Shown piece by piece: positions 28,612 to 37,382 of a DNA stretch of 64,000 nucleotides (positions are counted from its first letter, which is position 1; each line of letters starts with the position of its first letter). The notes beneath the pieces were generated by a model, which was not told the origin of the DNA, made no database searches, and worked only from the letters and a program-made list of their open reading frames with translations. Source of the DNA: Catellatospora vulcania (GTDB lineage Bacteria; Actinomycetota; Actinomycetes; Mycobacteriales; Micromonosporaceae); assembly GCF_009720385.1 (NCBI RefSeq), contig NZ_ML769301.1:1-64000 (forward strand), given 5' to 3'. A program made the translations under genes and the position numbers.

Positions 28612-29444
28612 ATGCTGGAGGTCGATCTGCTGGGGCCGGTCGAGGTCCGGGTGTCGGGTGAGGCCGTTCCGCTGTCGCCGCTGGAACGCAACCTGCTCGT
28701 CATCCTCGCGCTCACCAAGGGGACAGCCGTCTCCACGACCAGGATCATCGACTGCCTGTGGGGCACGCACCCCCCGGCGTCACCGAGGTCGCGGGTTCAG
28801 GGCCTGGTCTCCGCACTGCGCCGCAAGGTGGGCGCGGCCCTGCTGACCCGTCATCCCGGATACCTGCTCGATCCGGTGGCCTGCCTGGTGGACGTGGAGA
28901 GGTCGCAGGAGCTGGCGCGGCAGTCGCGTCTGGCCGAGTCACCAGGCGAGATCGCTCGCTGGCTCAGCCAGGCGCTGGCCGTCTGGCGCGGTGAGGCGCT
29001 GGACGGAATCGACGCGCCCGGCATCGACGTGGACCGCGTGCGCCTGGCCGAACTGCGGATCGCGTTGCTGGAGGAACGGTTCGCCGCAGAACTGGACGCC
29101 GGCAACCACGCGGAGGTGGTCGGCGAGATCGGCGCCGCGGTGGCCGAGCATCCGCTGCGGGAACGCCTGGCCGGACAGCTGATGACGGCGCTGGACCGAT
29201 GCCACCGCCGAGCCGACGCGCTGAAGGCATACCAGGCGCTGCGGGACCGGCTCGTCGAGGAGCTGGGCAGCGACCCGTGCGCAGAACTCCGCAATCTACA
29301 TGCTTGCATCCTTCGGGGAGAGGATGCCTACGCGCCATCGGCGGCTGACCATCCACGGCGCGGCGAGCTCAAACCGGCCCAGCTTCCGCCGAGCGTCGGT
29401 CACTTCACCGGCCGGAGCCGCGAGCTGTCTGTGCTCACCCGGGT
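28612..29444 (+). pseudogene. SARP/AfsR-type regulator, truncated after the BTAD domain
   Basis: The ATG at 28612 after GGGACAGG starts MLEVDLLGPVEVRVSGEAVP, the N-terminal winged helix of Streptomyces antibiotic regulatory proteins (1-90, with NLLVILALTKGTAVSTTRII and LVSALRRKV), followed by the all-helical BTAD domain (about 95-240, ALAVWRGEALDG, EERFAAELDAGNHAEVVGEI). Residues 262-275 (HFTGRSRELSVLTR) are the entry to an NB-ARC-type ATPase as in AfsR. There the homology breaks off near 29444; all NTPase motifs are missing and the frame runs on only as a shadow through unrelated DNA. A DNA-binding fragment may still be made. Confidence 0.75.
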
Positions 29445-29449
29445 GGGCC

Positions 29450-30406
29450 GGCCTGCGTCCGGGGCACAAGGTGGCGAACCTGTTCCGGGCCGGCGAACTC
29501 TACGGCGGCTTCCTCTACATCGAGGGCGCGCTGCACCACGCACCGGTCGACAACGTGCGGCTGCCCGTCGGCGGAGCGTCGAACGAGTACATCGTCCAGC
29601 TCATCGAAGACTTCGGCGTCGACGTGATCGCCAGCGAGCCGATGAAACTGGCGTCGCTGGCCGAGCACATCGTGCGGAGCCGATACTCGGCCGAACGCAT
29701 CGAACTGGTTCTCTTCGCCGGCGACATCCTCTTCAACGACCTGCGGCCACTGCTGTCCAGGGCGTTTCCGAAGGCGGCCGTCGCCTCCCTCGGCTACGCG
29801 TCGGTCGACGCCGGCCTTGTCGGCGGCCCCGTGCCCGGCGAGGACGTGCGCATCCACGAAGCATTCCCCAACCGGACCGTGGTGGAGATCGTCGACGACG
29901 CCACGGGCGAACCGATCACCGAGCCCGGAGTAGCCGGCCGGGTCCTCGTCACCAACCTCTTCCGCACGCTGATGCCCATCATCCGCTACCCCGCGGGGGA
30001 CCGCGCCGAATGGGTGGATCCCCAGTGCCGGCACTTCCGCCTGATGGGCCGCTCCGGCGAGGGCGCCCGGCTCGGCGCGGTGTCCATGCCCACCGAGGAC
30101 ATCAGGGACGTCCTCATCGCGGCCGACCCCGACCGGATCATCACGGGGATGCAGCTGGTCACGCGCCGCTGGGACGGCAGGAACGGCCTCATCCTCCGCC
30201 TGGCGAGCCTGGACGGGCCGCCCGCCGGGCTGACCGAGCGGCTGATCGAAGCCGTCTACGAGGCCCGCCCCTTGTATCCGGCCGAGGTCGAGGCCGGTGC
30301 CATCCACCATCTCCAGGTGGAATGGGTGGCCCGCGACGGGCTGGTGACCAATCCGCGCACGGGCAAGCTCGTCCAGGTCGTCGACGAGCGGCCTCTGCTC
30401 GAATGA
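29450..30406 (+). pseudogene. C-terminal two thirds of a PaaK-like adenylate-forming enzyme
   Basis: In frame 2, directly after the SARP break, the sequence reads AGLRPGHKVANLFRAGELYG and continues to DERPLLE. Motifs such as VRLPVGGASNEYIVQLIEDF, VTNLFRTLMPIIRYPAGDRAEWV and LMGRSGEGARLG are those of phenylacetate-CoA ligase/LuxE-like enzymes, where RYP-x-GD is the hinge-side motif. About 120-170 N-terminal residues, including the first AMP-binding loop, are missing and there is no start codon with an RBS. The coding pattern stays clean to the stop, so the loss is recent or the fragment is still under selection. Confidence 0.75.
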
Positions 30407-30550
30407 CCCGGCCTGCGCAGATCCGCAGACGCCGGCCCGGGCGCCCACTTTCGGTCTGATGGAAGTGGGAGGGCTACCCGGGGACTGTCCGCGCCGCCAG
30501 TGGGTAGAAGGACGGCGTACGTGACCGTGAGTAAGGAGGCCGTCGTGACG

Positions 30551-30928
30551 ATGATGAACCCCACGCCGTGGGATCCATGGAACTACCACGAGACCCTGGA
30601 CTACAAGCCCGTGGTCGAGGGCGGCGAGAGGGACCTCACCGGTTTCCGGGTGGAGGCCACCGACGGCTCGATCGGCAAGATCGACGAGCAGGCTGGTGAG
30701 GCCGGCTCGCGGATCCTCGTGGTCGACACCGGCCCGTGGATCTTCGGCAGCAAGGTGGTGCTGCCTGCCGGCGTCATCAAGAGCATCGACCTCGACGACG
30801 AGCGCGTCTACCTCACGTGCACCAAGGACCAGGTCAAGGACGCGCCCGAGTTCGAGGCCGACCGGCACCGGGACGGCGCCTACCTCGACTCGCTGGGCTC
30901 GTACTACGGCCAGTTCTGGCAGATCTGA
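30551..30928 (+). CDS. PRC-barrel domain protein
   Basis: 125 aa from ATG at 30551 (a GTG at 30545 is equally possible), with AAGGAGG upstream. A PRC barrel spans about 25-95: LTGFRVEATDGSIGKIDEQA, SRILVVDTGPWIFGSKVVLP, GVIKSIDLDDERVYLTCTKD. The C-terminus (YLDSLGSYYGQFWQI) is aromatic. Such single-barrel proteins are common in actinobacteria, cytoplasmic, with unclear roles in RNA or protein binding. Monocistronic, followed by a strong hairpin. Confidence 0.85.
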   Translation: MMNPTPWDPWNYHETLDYKPVVEGGERDLTGFRVEATDGSIGKIDEQAGEAGSRILVVDTGPWIFGSKVVLPAGVIKSIDLDDERVYLTCTKDQVKDAPEFEADRHRDGAYLDSLGSYYGQFWQI

Positions 30929-30938
30929 TCGCAGCGGT

Positions 30939-30975
30939 CGCGGGCGGCAGCAGGCACGACGCCTGGCCGCCCGCG
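30939..30975 (+). terminator. Terminator after the PRC-barrel gene
   Basis: CGCGGGCGGC and GCCGCCCGCG form the outer stem and CAGGC/GCCTG an inner stem around a five-base loop, starting 11 bp after the stop. Confidence 0.75.
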
Positions 30976-31046
30976 GCTTCCGTTCACCCGGCGGCTCAGT
31001 GCGGCGTCCCGCGCATCTGACGGCGGCGCCGGGCGGTCTCGCGGGC

Positions 31047-31487
31047 TCAGCCGAGGGTGATCTGGCCGTCCTGGACGGTGACGGCTTTCGGGCCGAGAGG
31101 CAGCGTGGCGGGGCCAAGGACGACCGAGCCGTCGGTCGCCGAGAACCGGCTGCCGTGGCAGCGGCAGATGATCTGGTCGTTCTCCACGGCGGCGACCTGG
31201 CAGCCCCAGTGCGTGCAGATCGAGGTGAACGCCTTGAAGTCGCCTGCCACGGGTTGAGTGACGACGACCATCGCGGTGCTGTAGACCTTGCCTCCGCCGA
31301 CCGGGATGTCCGTGGCCGGGCCGAGCGCGATGGGGCCGACTACCGGCGTGACCGGGTCGACCACAGGCACGACGGGGTCGGCTGGAGGCTCAGCGAAGCC
31401 GGCGGCAGGTGAGCCGGTGGCGCCTACCAGGCCGCCGGCCGCTGCCGCGCCTGCGCTGGTCAGCAGTGTTCGTCGTGTCGCGCCCAT
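31047..31487 (-). CDS. Tat-exported Rieske [2Fe-2S] protein
   Basis: 146 aa from the ATG at 31487 (another in-frame ATG lies two codons upstream). A Tat signal ATRRTLLTSAGAAAAGGLVG opens the protein, followed by a Pro/Val-rich linker and a Rieske domain. Box I CTHWGC gives Cys91 and His93 as iron ligands, box II CRCHGS gives Cys108 and His111, and Cys96/Cys110 can form the usual disulfide. Small stand-alone exported Rieske proteins of this type are frequent in actinobacteria and are presumed electron carriers at the outer membrane face. No oxidoreductase partner is adjacent. Confidence 0.88.
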   Translation of the reverse strand: MGATRRTLLTSAGAAAAGGLVGATGSPAAGFAEPPADPVVPVVDPVTPVVGPIALGPATDIPVGGGKVYSTAMVVVTQPVAGDFKAFTSICTHWGCQVAAVENDQIICRCHGSRFSATDGSVVLGPATLPLGPKAVTVQDGQITLG

Positions 31488-31638
31488 GAGCATCCCCGCT
31501 GTTGATCGACAACCAGCAGCGTAGCGTCGTCTGCTGGGCGAGGTGTCCATTATGTCGTATTTGCATGTTGCTCTCATCTCCGGCCCTGCCTGGCAGACAC
31601 ATGGCAGCCATGCACTGCTACCTGCGGTTTGACCTCTC

Positions 31639-32223
31639 CTACCGCGATGTCGAGGAACCACTCGTCGAAGGCGGCGCTGATGCCGCCTCGCGTTTGCGGG
31701 CGCGGAAAGCCGCAGCCTTCCGTTTGTTCCCGCAGACCCGCATCGAGCACCACCGGCCGCCGCCGGAGCGGGTGGCGTCGTAGAACGCCCACCGGCAGAT
31801 GTCGCTGGAGCACGCCTTGAGCCGCGACCAGTTGCCGTCGGCCATCGCCTTCACGATGACGGCCAGGAACTCGCCGATCGCATGGTCCACTCCGGTCGCC
31901 TCGGCGGCCAGCCGGTAGCCGTCGGCACTGAACACCGGACGCAGTCGAACCCGGCGCGCCACCTCGCTCAGGTAGGCGGCCGCCTGCTCGGCGGGGGCGG
32001 AGGTGACGCCGTCGTGGTTGACGATCAGCAATTGGCGTACGGCCTCGCGCAGCTCGATCACGCGCACCAGATCGGCATCGTCGACCTCCGTAGTGCTGTC
32101 GATCAGCTCCAGGTACCGCAACCAAGCGGTCAGGTCCCTCGTGTTCGGCAGCGCTTCGACGTGACGCTCCAGGTCGCAGGTGTTCACCAACTCGCGGACC
32201 AGCCGCAGCCTGCCCTCCTCCAC
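31639..32223 (-). CDS. CGNR zinc-finger (ABATE) transcriptional regulator
   Basis: 194 aa from GTG at 32223 with GGAGGTGACG upstream. The N-terminal ABATE part (RELVNTCDLERHVEALPN, LREAVRQLLIVNHDG) is followed by the CGNR zinc finger: KACSSDICRWAFYDATRSG then RWCSMRVCGNKRKAAAFRAR, with four zinc-binding Cys. Family members are stress-linked DNA-binding regulators. Divergent from the broken hydrolase gene at 32418. Confidence 0.85.
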   Translation of the reverse strand: MEEGRLRLVRELVNTCDLERHVEALPNTRDLTAWLRYLELIDSTTEVDDADLVRVIELREAVRQLLIVNHDGVTSAPAEQAAAYLSEVARRVRLRPVFSADGYRLAAEATGVDHAIGEFLAVIVKAMADGNWSRLKACSSDICRWAFYDATRSGGGRWCSMRVCGNKRKAAAFRARKREAASAPPSTSGSSTSR

Positions 32224-32417
32224 GTGACGTCACCTCCAAAAGCATGATACCGGTTACGGCATCGATGACCAGAAACCTTTTTCAGCCGGTCGCGTCGCGA
32301 GCGTGCTCCGCGGGATCAGCCCTCACCTGACCCTGTCCGCCCCTACTCGGCTGATAGCTGCGGGCAGTGCCGTAAGCGGACAGCTGTCACCACGGTGGCC
32401 GACTCTAGAGTTGGCCG

Positions 32418-32708
32418 GTGATCCCTGTCGTCCTCGTGCACGGAATCTGGAACCGACAGCCGCGCCTGGGTCCTGAGGACGCCGCGCCGGCATTGGCGCA
32501 GGCCGCCCGGGACAACCTGACACGTGGGCTGGCACGGTCCGGCGCCGCAGCCCCGCAAGTCGCGATGGCGTATTACGCGCACCTGCTCACCGACGAGTGG
32601 TCCGCCGAGGCCCAGGCTGCGGCGGCGGCTCAGGACCGGTTCGAGGACCTGAACGGCCGGCAGCCGGCCGAGGCCGCGGAGTGGCTCGCCCTGGCCGGTG
32701 CACCGTAG
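32418..32708 (+). pseudogene. N-terminal fragment of an alpha/beta hydrolase
   Basis: 96 codons: IPVVLVHGIWNRQPRLGPED starts with the oxyanion strand of alpha/beta hydrolases, and QVAMAYYAHLLTDEW resembles the first exchanged helix/strand of a roughly 300-aa actinobacterial family. The nucleophile elbow and everything after are missing; a stop follows LALAGAP. It meets a truncated TIR gene tail to tail 20 bp further on. Confidence 0.6.
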
Positions 32709-32728
32709 CTCGCACAACGGCCGCTCTG

Positions 32729-32908
32729 TCAGGATTGCCGACCAAGGTCGTGGTTGGCTGACAGACTCGTCGTGTCGCGGAAGACCTTGATCGCCGACCG
32801 TCGCGCCCAGGGGCGGGCCAAGTGGTGCAGACCGTGCTGCAGTGCACGGGCCAGCCCCAGGTCACGCTGATGGCTGTACGAGATGAACGCGTCCCGTTTG
32901 AAGCGCAT
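32729..32908 (-). pseudogene. N-terminal fragment of a TIR-domain protein
   Basis: An ATG at 32908 starts MRFKRDAFISYSHQRDLGLA, then PWARRSAIKVFRDTTSLSAN, and a stop comes after 59 codons. DAFISYSH is box 1 of TIR domains and the following VFRD-x-TSLSA is the box 2 region; the downstream half with the catalytic Glu region, and the effector part usual for actinobacterial TIR proteins (WD40 or NTPase), are absent. Such proteins act in NAD-depleting defence. Too short to fold as a TIR domain, so surely inactive. Confidence 0.7.
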
Positions 32909-32950
32909 AGATATAGCGCTCGTCGTTTTACGTTTGCGAGCCCGGCCGGG

Positions 32951-33691
32951 TCAGGCGCCGGTCTGCTGCCCGGTACCCTGGCGCGGCAGGGCCGCGGACT
33001 CGACCGCGCCGTTGGCGTCGAACTCGACCTGGCCTTGCAACAGCACCGCGATGGTCTCGTCACTCATGCCAGCCAGCTCGCCGAATCCCCGGGCGTACTT
33101 GCGTAGCCTTGCCTGCACCGCGGCCAGATCCGCTCGGCACTGCGCGTTGCCGGGCCAGGCGGACTCGGCGTCGGCGCCGGACTGCTCCCATTGGTACAGA
33201 TCAGGGTGCCAGCGGGACAGGAAAGGGGCCAGTTCGTTGTTCACCATTGCGAGTGCCAGATGCTCCACAGTGGGGGCAGCGCCGATGTGGCGGCTGGGGC
33301 GCACCTCGTCCATGATGCCGCGGGTGAACAGCACCAGCGCGTGAAGTGAGGACAGCGCCTCCCGGATGCGCCCGGACCCGGCCGACAGCGGCCGGATGGC
33401 GATCCGGCTGGTCATCTCCTTGAACAGGCGCCATGCCACCTGCTGGTTGTCGCGAGTGAGCACGAAGTTCAGTTCGCTGAGCTGCGGCACTGAGACCTTG
33501 ACGCCGGTCAGCCGGACGCCGGCGCTGGTGTAGGCATGGACCACGATGGCCGCGACCACCCCGGCGGTCGCCCCGGCGAGCAGGAAGAGATCGCGTCCCT
33601 GCAGTTGGCTGGCGTAGTAGACGGCGACCCCAGCTGCGGCACCGACGACGAGCCCCGTCGAGATCTTGAACCACCAGGCATACCGGCTCAC
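32951..33691 (-). CDS. Two-TM membrane protein with cytoplasmic helical domain, unknown
   Basis: 246 aa from a GTG at 33691 (VSRYAWWFKISTGLVVG). Two N-terminal transmembrane helices (about 8-28 and 34-55, LFLLAGATAGVVAAIVVHAY) precede a roughly 180-aa soluble domain, largely helical, with SELNFVLTRDNQQVAWRLFKEM, HALVLFTRGIMDEVRPS and LVNNELAPFLSRWHP-like stretches. The C-terminus is disordered. I recognise no family. Position next to a TIR relic could mean a former defence locus, but that is speculative. Confidence 0.65.
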   Translation of the reverse strand: MSRYAWWFKISTGLVVGAAAGVAVYYASQLQGRDLFLLAGATAGVVAAIVVHAYTSAGVRLTGVKVSVPQLSELNFVLTRDNQQVAWRLFKEMTSRIAIRPLSAGSGRIREALSSLHALVLFTRGIMDEVRPSRHIGAAPTVEHLALAMVNNELAPFLSRWHPDLYQWEQSGADAESAWPGNAQCRADLAAVQARLRKYARGFGELAGMSDETIAVLLQGQVEFDANGAVESAALPRQGTGQQTGA

Positions 33692-34258
33692 GGCGTCTCG
33701 CTCTCTGCTGCCGGCCTCGCCACATCAGCCGGTCCGATCGCGACATGCTCGCATATCGGCTCGGTCACGTCGATCGTCTGTCGAATGTAAGTCGCACGAC
33801 CACACGATCACAGTCGTTCTCCCGTGCGAGTGAGCCGTAGTTCCACGGTAGAGGCGCGGGTGATGTGCGCGACGTACGGCCGACCTTCGCATTTCAAGTC
33901 GGCGATGGTCGACCGAGCCGTCAAGGACGGCTTGATCCGATCTGAAAAGGCCCGTCAGCGTCTGTCGGCGCCGTAGCGCGCCACGAACCGGTGGTCTCCA
34001 CCCACGCGCTTTCGGCACCCCAGACCTAGGGGTCGACCCGCCGTGGTGCGACTCCGGCGACCGCTTCGAACGCATCCACCCCCGGAGAGAAGGCCAGTCT
34101 GATGCCATGCTCCGGTCTTCCGGGACGCAGCTCTGGCAGGCACATCGACTCGGTGGGATAGCAGGTGGCGCACGTCAGGTGGGTACGCTTGGCGCAGCTG
34201 GCGGCGAAGTCGGATTCTGGTCAGATCGTGTGTGGGCACGGCTGGGCATGATGGAGCG
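33692..34258. other. Intergenic stretch, no convincing gene
   Basis: A 48-codon plus-strand frame (33830-33976, GTG start, ending KARQRLSAP) has no good ribosome binding site and no recognised domain. The remainder shows no codon pattern or clear promoter. Base composition is slightly lower in G+C than flanking genes. Confidence 0.35.
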
Positions 34259-34951
34259 ATGGGAAAGCTCTGGTTCGCGACCTGCGCGATCGTCGGGCTG
34301 GCCGGTGGCCTCATGCTCGCCAGCGCGCTGCGGGGCAGAGACGGGCTGGAGACCGGCGTTTGGATCGCCGGGCTCGTATTGGCGGCCGCGACGCTCCTGC
34401 TTGCGGTTACCCCCACGCCGGGCGCCGCCGGTTCCTCGCCGTCGACGACTGGCGGCTGGTTGGTGTGGGCGCAAAGCACATCTCGACGGCGGGCTACCAT
34501 GTCCGCGCTTATGCTGCTGATTCCTCTCGCGATCGTGGCGGTGCCGGCCGGCCTCATGGCTCCGTCGCCGGCGGTGATGCCGTCGCCATCTTGGTCCGCA
34601 TCACCGTCGCCATCAGTGTCGTCGGTGTCGGCGGGCACCGCTCGCCCGGTCGGAAAAGCGCAGATCACAGTCAATCCGGTGGAGGTCACGGCGGGCGGTG
34701 CGGTCCAGGTGTCGGGCAATGGCTTCGACCCGCGAGAGACGGTGCGCGTCGAGTTGTTCAACGGCGCGAACCTGAAGAAGTTCGACGGGCCCTACCTGCT
34801 CCTCGACGCGCCCGCGGATGATTTCGGGCGGCTCGCCACCGTGGCTGTCACCATCCCGGCGGAGCTGTGCTGCACGGGTGCCACGGTGCGGATGGTGCTC
34901 ACGGGACGCGACAGCCATCGCGGCACCGAGAAACTCATCACCCTGGCGTGA
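34259..34951 (+). CDS. Three-TM membrane protein with extracellular IPT/Ig-like domain
   Basis: 230 aa from the ATG at 34259 (MGKLWFATCAIVGLAGG); nine residues more are possible. Helices at about 3-23, 35-53 and 83-102. A Ser/Pro-rich stalk (about 105-135) leads to a C-terminal Ig-like beta sandwich: AQITVNPVEVTAGGAVQVSGNGFDPRETVRVELF, as in IPT/TIG or DUF11-like modules with the G-x-G-F turn. A Cys pair (ELCCTG) sits near the end. Probably surface exposed; function unknown. Confidence 0.7.
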   Translation: MGKLWFATCAIVGLAGGLMLASALRGRDGLETGVWIAGLVLAAATLLLAVTPTPGAAGSSPSTTGGWLVWAQSTSRRRATMSALMLLIPLAIVAVPAGLMAPSPAVMPSPSWSASPSPSVSSVSAGTARPVGKAQITVNPVEVTAGGAVQVSGNGFDPRETVRVELFNGANLKKFDGPYLLLDAPADDFGRLATVAVTIPAELCCTGATVRMVLTGRDSHRGTEKLITLA

Positions 34952-35531
34952 CACCTCGACGATGCGGCGGCGTGCGGGCGCCGAACTCTGCATCGTGCTC
35001 CGGCCCGAATCTGTCGTGCGGCGTCATGGTCCGCACACTGCTCCGGGACCGTGACCAAGGGGACGAACGAGCCGGGCACGGCTCCGCCCGCCGCTTCCCT
35101 CCGGACAGGCAACGCGGCGGCAGCGTGCTGGGGAGTCCAGGAGAACCGGAGACCTCGTCGGCCGTCGCCGGCCTGAGCCGGCCTGCGTCCAAACGACATT
35201 CGCCCCCGATGCATACCATGCGTGACGTGCGGCGATGCTTGATCACCCGCCCTGGGTGTCGGGTGGGGTCGGCCTTTTCTGCTTCCCGGGACCAGCTGGT
35301 CAGGGCGGCTGGCCGGAGGCGCTTCTCGACCCTTGGTCGAGTAGCCCAGGTAGTTCAGACACCGGCCAGGACCCTGCGACCCGGTCTTTCATACGCGAGC
35401 GGACCACAGGTCCGGATCCGCCGATGAGGGGGCACGTCGCTCTCCCGACCTCCGAGAAACTCCGTTGCGAGCGGACGGCCATCGGATGTCTGGTTGATCG
35501 GCCGCCGATCGCGAGAGGGAACTTGACGCTC
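34952..35531. other. Intergenic stretch carrying repeat copy C
   Basis: No supported gene. The stretch holds one copy of the dispersed repeat at 35268-35347 and the upstream region of the acetyltransferase. A longer in-frame extension of the acetyltransferase through this DNA (from 35235) is rejected because it lacks an RBS and translates the repeat. Confidence 0.45.
35268..35347 (+). repeat. Dispersed repeat, copy C
   Basis: Aligned with copy A (1332): TCGGCCTTTTCTGC, CGGGACCAGCTGGTC, GGCTGGCCGGAGGCG and CTTGGTCGAGTAGCCC match with scattered changes and a few inserted bases. GACCAG near the start and TTGGTC near the end keep the complementary arms seen in copy A. One frame reads RDQLVRAAGRRRF, related to GDQMVGWKRIL of copy A. 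Confidence 0.5.
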
Positions 35532-36104
35532 ATGTCGCTACCCACCCCCACGCTGCACACCGCTCGCCTTCGACTGCGTCCCTTCGACGACGCGGATGCG
35601 AATGACCTCTTCGCGATGCACAGCAGCGCCTACGTGCTGCGCTACTGGGACGCGCCTCCGTGGAGCGAACGCGTGCGCGCCGAGCGGTTCATCACGGCTT
35701 GCCGGCAGATGGCAGAGGAGGGCACCGGGGCGCGACTGGCTGTGGATCGTGTCTCCGACGGGGCGTTCATCGGCTGGTGCAGCCTGAACCGGTGGAATCC
35801 GGACTACCGCAGCGCATCGCTGGGCTACTGCTACCACGAGGCAGGGTGGGGCCACGGCTACGCGACGGAGGCCGCACGCGTCCTGCTGCGGTGGGCGTTC
35901 GACACGCTTGACCTGAACCGCGTCCAGACTGAGACCGATACACGCAACGTCGCATCTGCCCGCGTGCTGGAGAAGCTCGGGTTCGTGCGGGAAGGAACGT
36001 TGCGGGAAGACTGCGTCGTGAACGGCGAGGTCTCCGACTCATGGGTATACGGGCTGCTCAGGCGGGAGTGGCGGCCGTCGTCCGAGCCGGTCCCTGACCG
36101 CTGA
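35532..36104 (+). CDS. GNAT acetyltransferase, RimJ/RimL type
   Basis: 190 aa from ATG at 35532. The sequence starts TARLRLRPFDDADANDLFAM, a hallmark of Acetyltransf_3 proteins, and the acetyl-CoA motif A reads SLGYCYHEAGWGHGYATEAAR, followed by NVASARVLEKLGFVREGTLRED. Length and motifs fit RimJ/RimL-like N-acetyltransferases acting on protein N-termini or small amines. Cytoplasmic, monocistronic, convergent with the protease gene across a shared hairpin. Confidence 0.9.
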   Translation: MSLPTPTLHTARLRLRPFDDADANDLFAMHSSAYVLRYWDAPPWSERVRAERFITACRQMAEEGTGARLAVDRVSDGAFIGWCSLNRWNPDYRSASLGYCYHEAGWGHGYATEAARVLLRWAFDTLDLNRVQTETDTRNVASARVLEKLGFVREGTLREDCVVNGEVSDSWVYGLLRREWRPSSEPVPDR

Positions 36105-36120
36105 GGCGCCACCTCGGTTC

Positions 36121-36151
36121 GGCGACCGGGCGAGCAGGCCGCCCGGTCGCC
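36121..36151. terminator. Bidirectional terminator
   Basis: GGCGACCGGGCG and CGCCCGGTCGCC are perfect 12-bp arms around a seven-base loop, between the convergent acetyltransferase and protease genes. Confidence 0.8.
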
Positions 36152-36157
36152 TACCTG

Positions 36158-36946
36158 TCAGTCGCCGATGATGTTCTTGATCCAGTGGGCGATGTTGTCC
36201 ACCCGGGAGGTCCGCTCTTCCAACGCGTGCGGGCAGGACGGCCCGCCGCTTTCCACCGACACCAGAGTGGGCCGCCCGTTGCCGTGCTCCATGAAGTACG
36301 GCGCGCCGGAGTCGTACGGACAGGCGCTGGTGTCGGGTGCCGGTGCCAGGGCGGTGACGCCGACGCTGGGTTCCGTTACGGTGACGACAGTGACCTGACC
36401 GGTCCGCAGCTGCGGCGACGGCACGGGGTTGGAACTGGTGAGCGAACCGAAGCCGGTGATCCGGAGGATGTCACCGGCCCGCGGCGTCTTACGGTTCAGG
36501 GCCAGCGGCCGAATGTCGTTGATCGGGAAGCTGAGCTTCGCCAGCGCCAGATCGGTGGTGGGAGACTGGCGCACCGCGATGATGGTGGCGACGTGACCGA
36601 TGTCGCTGGTCAGGTCCGCCCGCCCGACGGTGGCGGTGGTCAGGTCGGCGACCGGTCGCTCCACCCGGACGCCGTTGAAGTCCCGGAAGCAGTGTCCCGC
36701 GGTGACGATCCACTGTGGTGCGATGAGCGCACCCGAGCAGGCACTGTTGCGGCGACCACCGTCGGCCGTCGGGATCCCGGTCATGGTCAGCTTGACCGCG
36801 AACTGGTAACGGCCGTTGGGTACGACGTCGCTGTTCGCGACGGCGTGTGCCGGGCCTGCCGGGAAGATCCCGAGGCCGGCCGCGACGATCGTCGAGGTGA
36901 GCAGCAGCCCGGCCCGACGAATGCGGTGCTTGTGTGCGACGTCCAA
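36158..36946 (-). CDS. Secreted trypsin-like serine protease (S1)
   Basis: 262 aa. Signal peptide 1-35 (LLLTSTIVAAGLGIFPAGPAHA). The catalytic triad is His85 in VTAGHCF, Asp132 in TTDLALAKL and Ser213 in CPYDSGAPY, where the usual GDSGGP is changed to YDSGAP; substrate pocket specificity may therefore differ. Cys70/Cys86 and Cys209/a C-terminal Cys can form the standard disulfides. There is little or no propeptide. Extracellular; substrate unknown. Upstream DNA holds an 11-bp direct repeat (37065 and 37141). Confidence 0.88.
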   Translation of the reverse strand: MDVAHKHRIRRAGLLLTSTIVAAGLGIFPAGPAHAVANSDVVPNGRYQFAVKLTMTGIPTADGGRRNSACSGALIAPQWIVTAGHCFRDFNGVRVERPVADLTTATVGRADLTSDIGHVATIIAVRQSPTTDLALAKLSFPINDIRPLALNRKTPRAGDILRITGFGSLTSSNPVPSPQLRTGQVTVVTVTEPSVGVTALAPAPDTSACPYDSGAPYFMEHGNGRPTLVSVESGGPSCPHALEERTSRVDNIAHWIKNIIGD

Positions 36947-37382
36947 GAACTCATCCTTTGCTCTGCGCGGGAGGGCCCGCGTCTGTCTGTCATCGGCTGC
37001 CTGACGGCGTCGACGACGGACTTCGCTTTCACATGGATAGACGTCGCAAACACGGCACCGGGTTGTGATCTTTACCTTGCCAATGTGGTCACTCGGCCGA
37101 ACGACTCCTGGTGAAGGGTCAGCCGCCTAAGGCCCGTCTCGTGATCTTTACGCCCAAGTTCCTGCCCTGACCTGCGTGTTGTCCGCGCATGTGGACTTGA
37201 GCCCCGGTGCGAGGAGGCGCGTGGTGGCCAGGTCTGGATTCATCGAACAGACAGGCTCATCATGGATCCATGACCGACGGAGCGACGACGATGCGCAGGC
37301 GCACAAGCGCGACGCGGCTCCGAATCGGTCTGACCTGGAGGCGGGAGACGACAGCCGGGAGCGTCCGGGTGACCGGCGCGCG
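36947..37382. other. Divergent intergenic region with an 11-bp direct repeat
   Basis: Between the divergent protease and toxin-like genes. GTGATCTTTAC occurs at 37065-37075 and again at 37141-37151, the only clear repeated signal. An in-frame upstream extension of the toxin gene (from 37176) runs through the region but has no RBS. Confidence 0.45.

Noticed and set aside
28612..30459. One continuous 615-aa SARP-type protein
   Set aside because: After 29444 the frame is a non-coding shadow through a PaaK-like gene read in another frame; homology stops abruptly.
37176..37382. 69-residue N-terminal extension of the toxin-like protein
   Set aside because: No RBS at the upstream start, and composition changes sharply at the MTDPYLPPPEP start.
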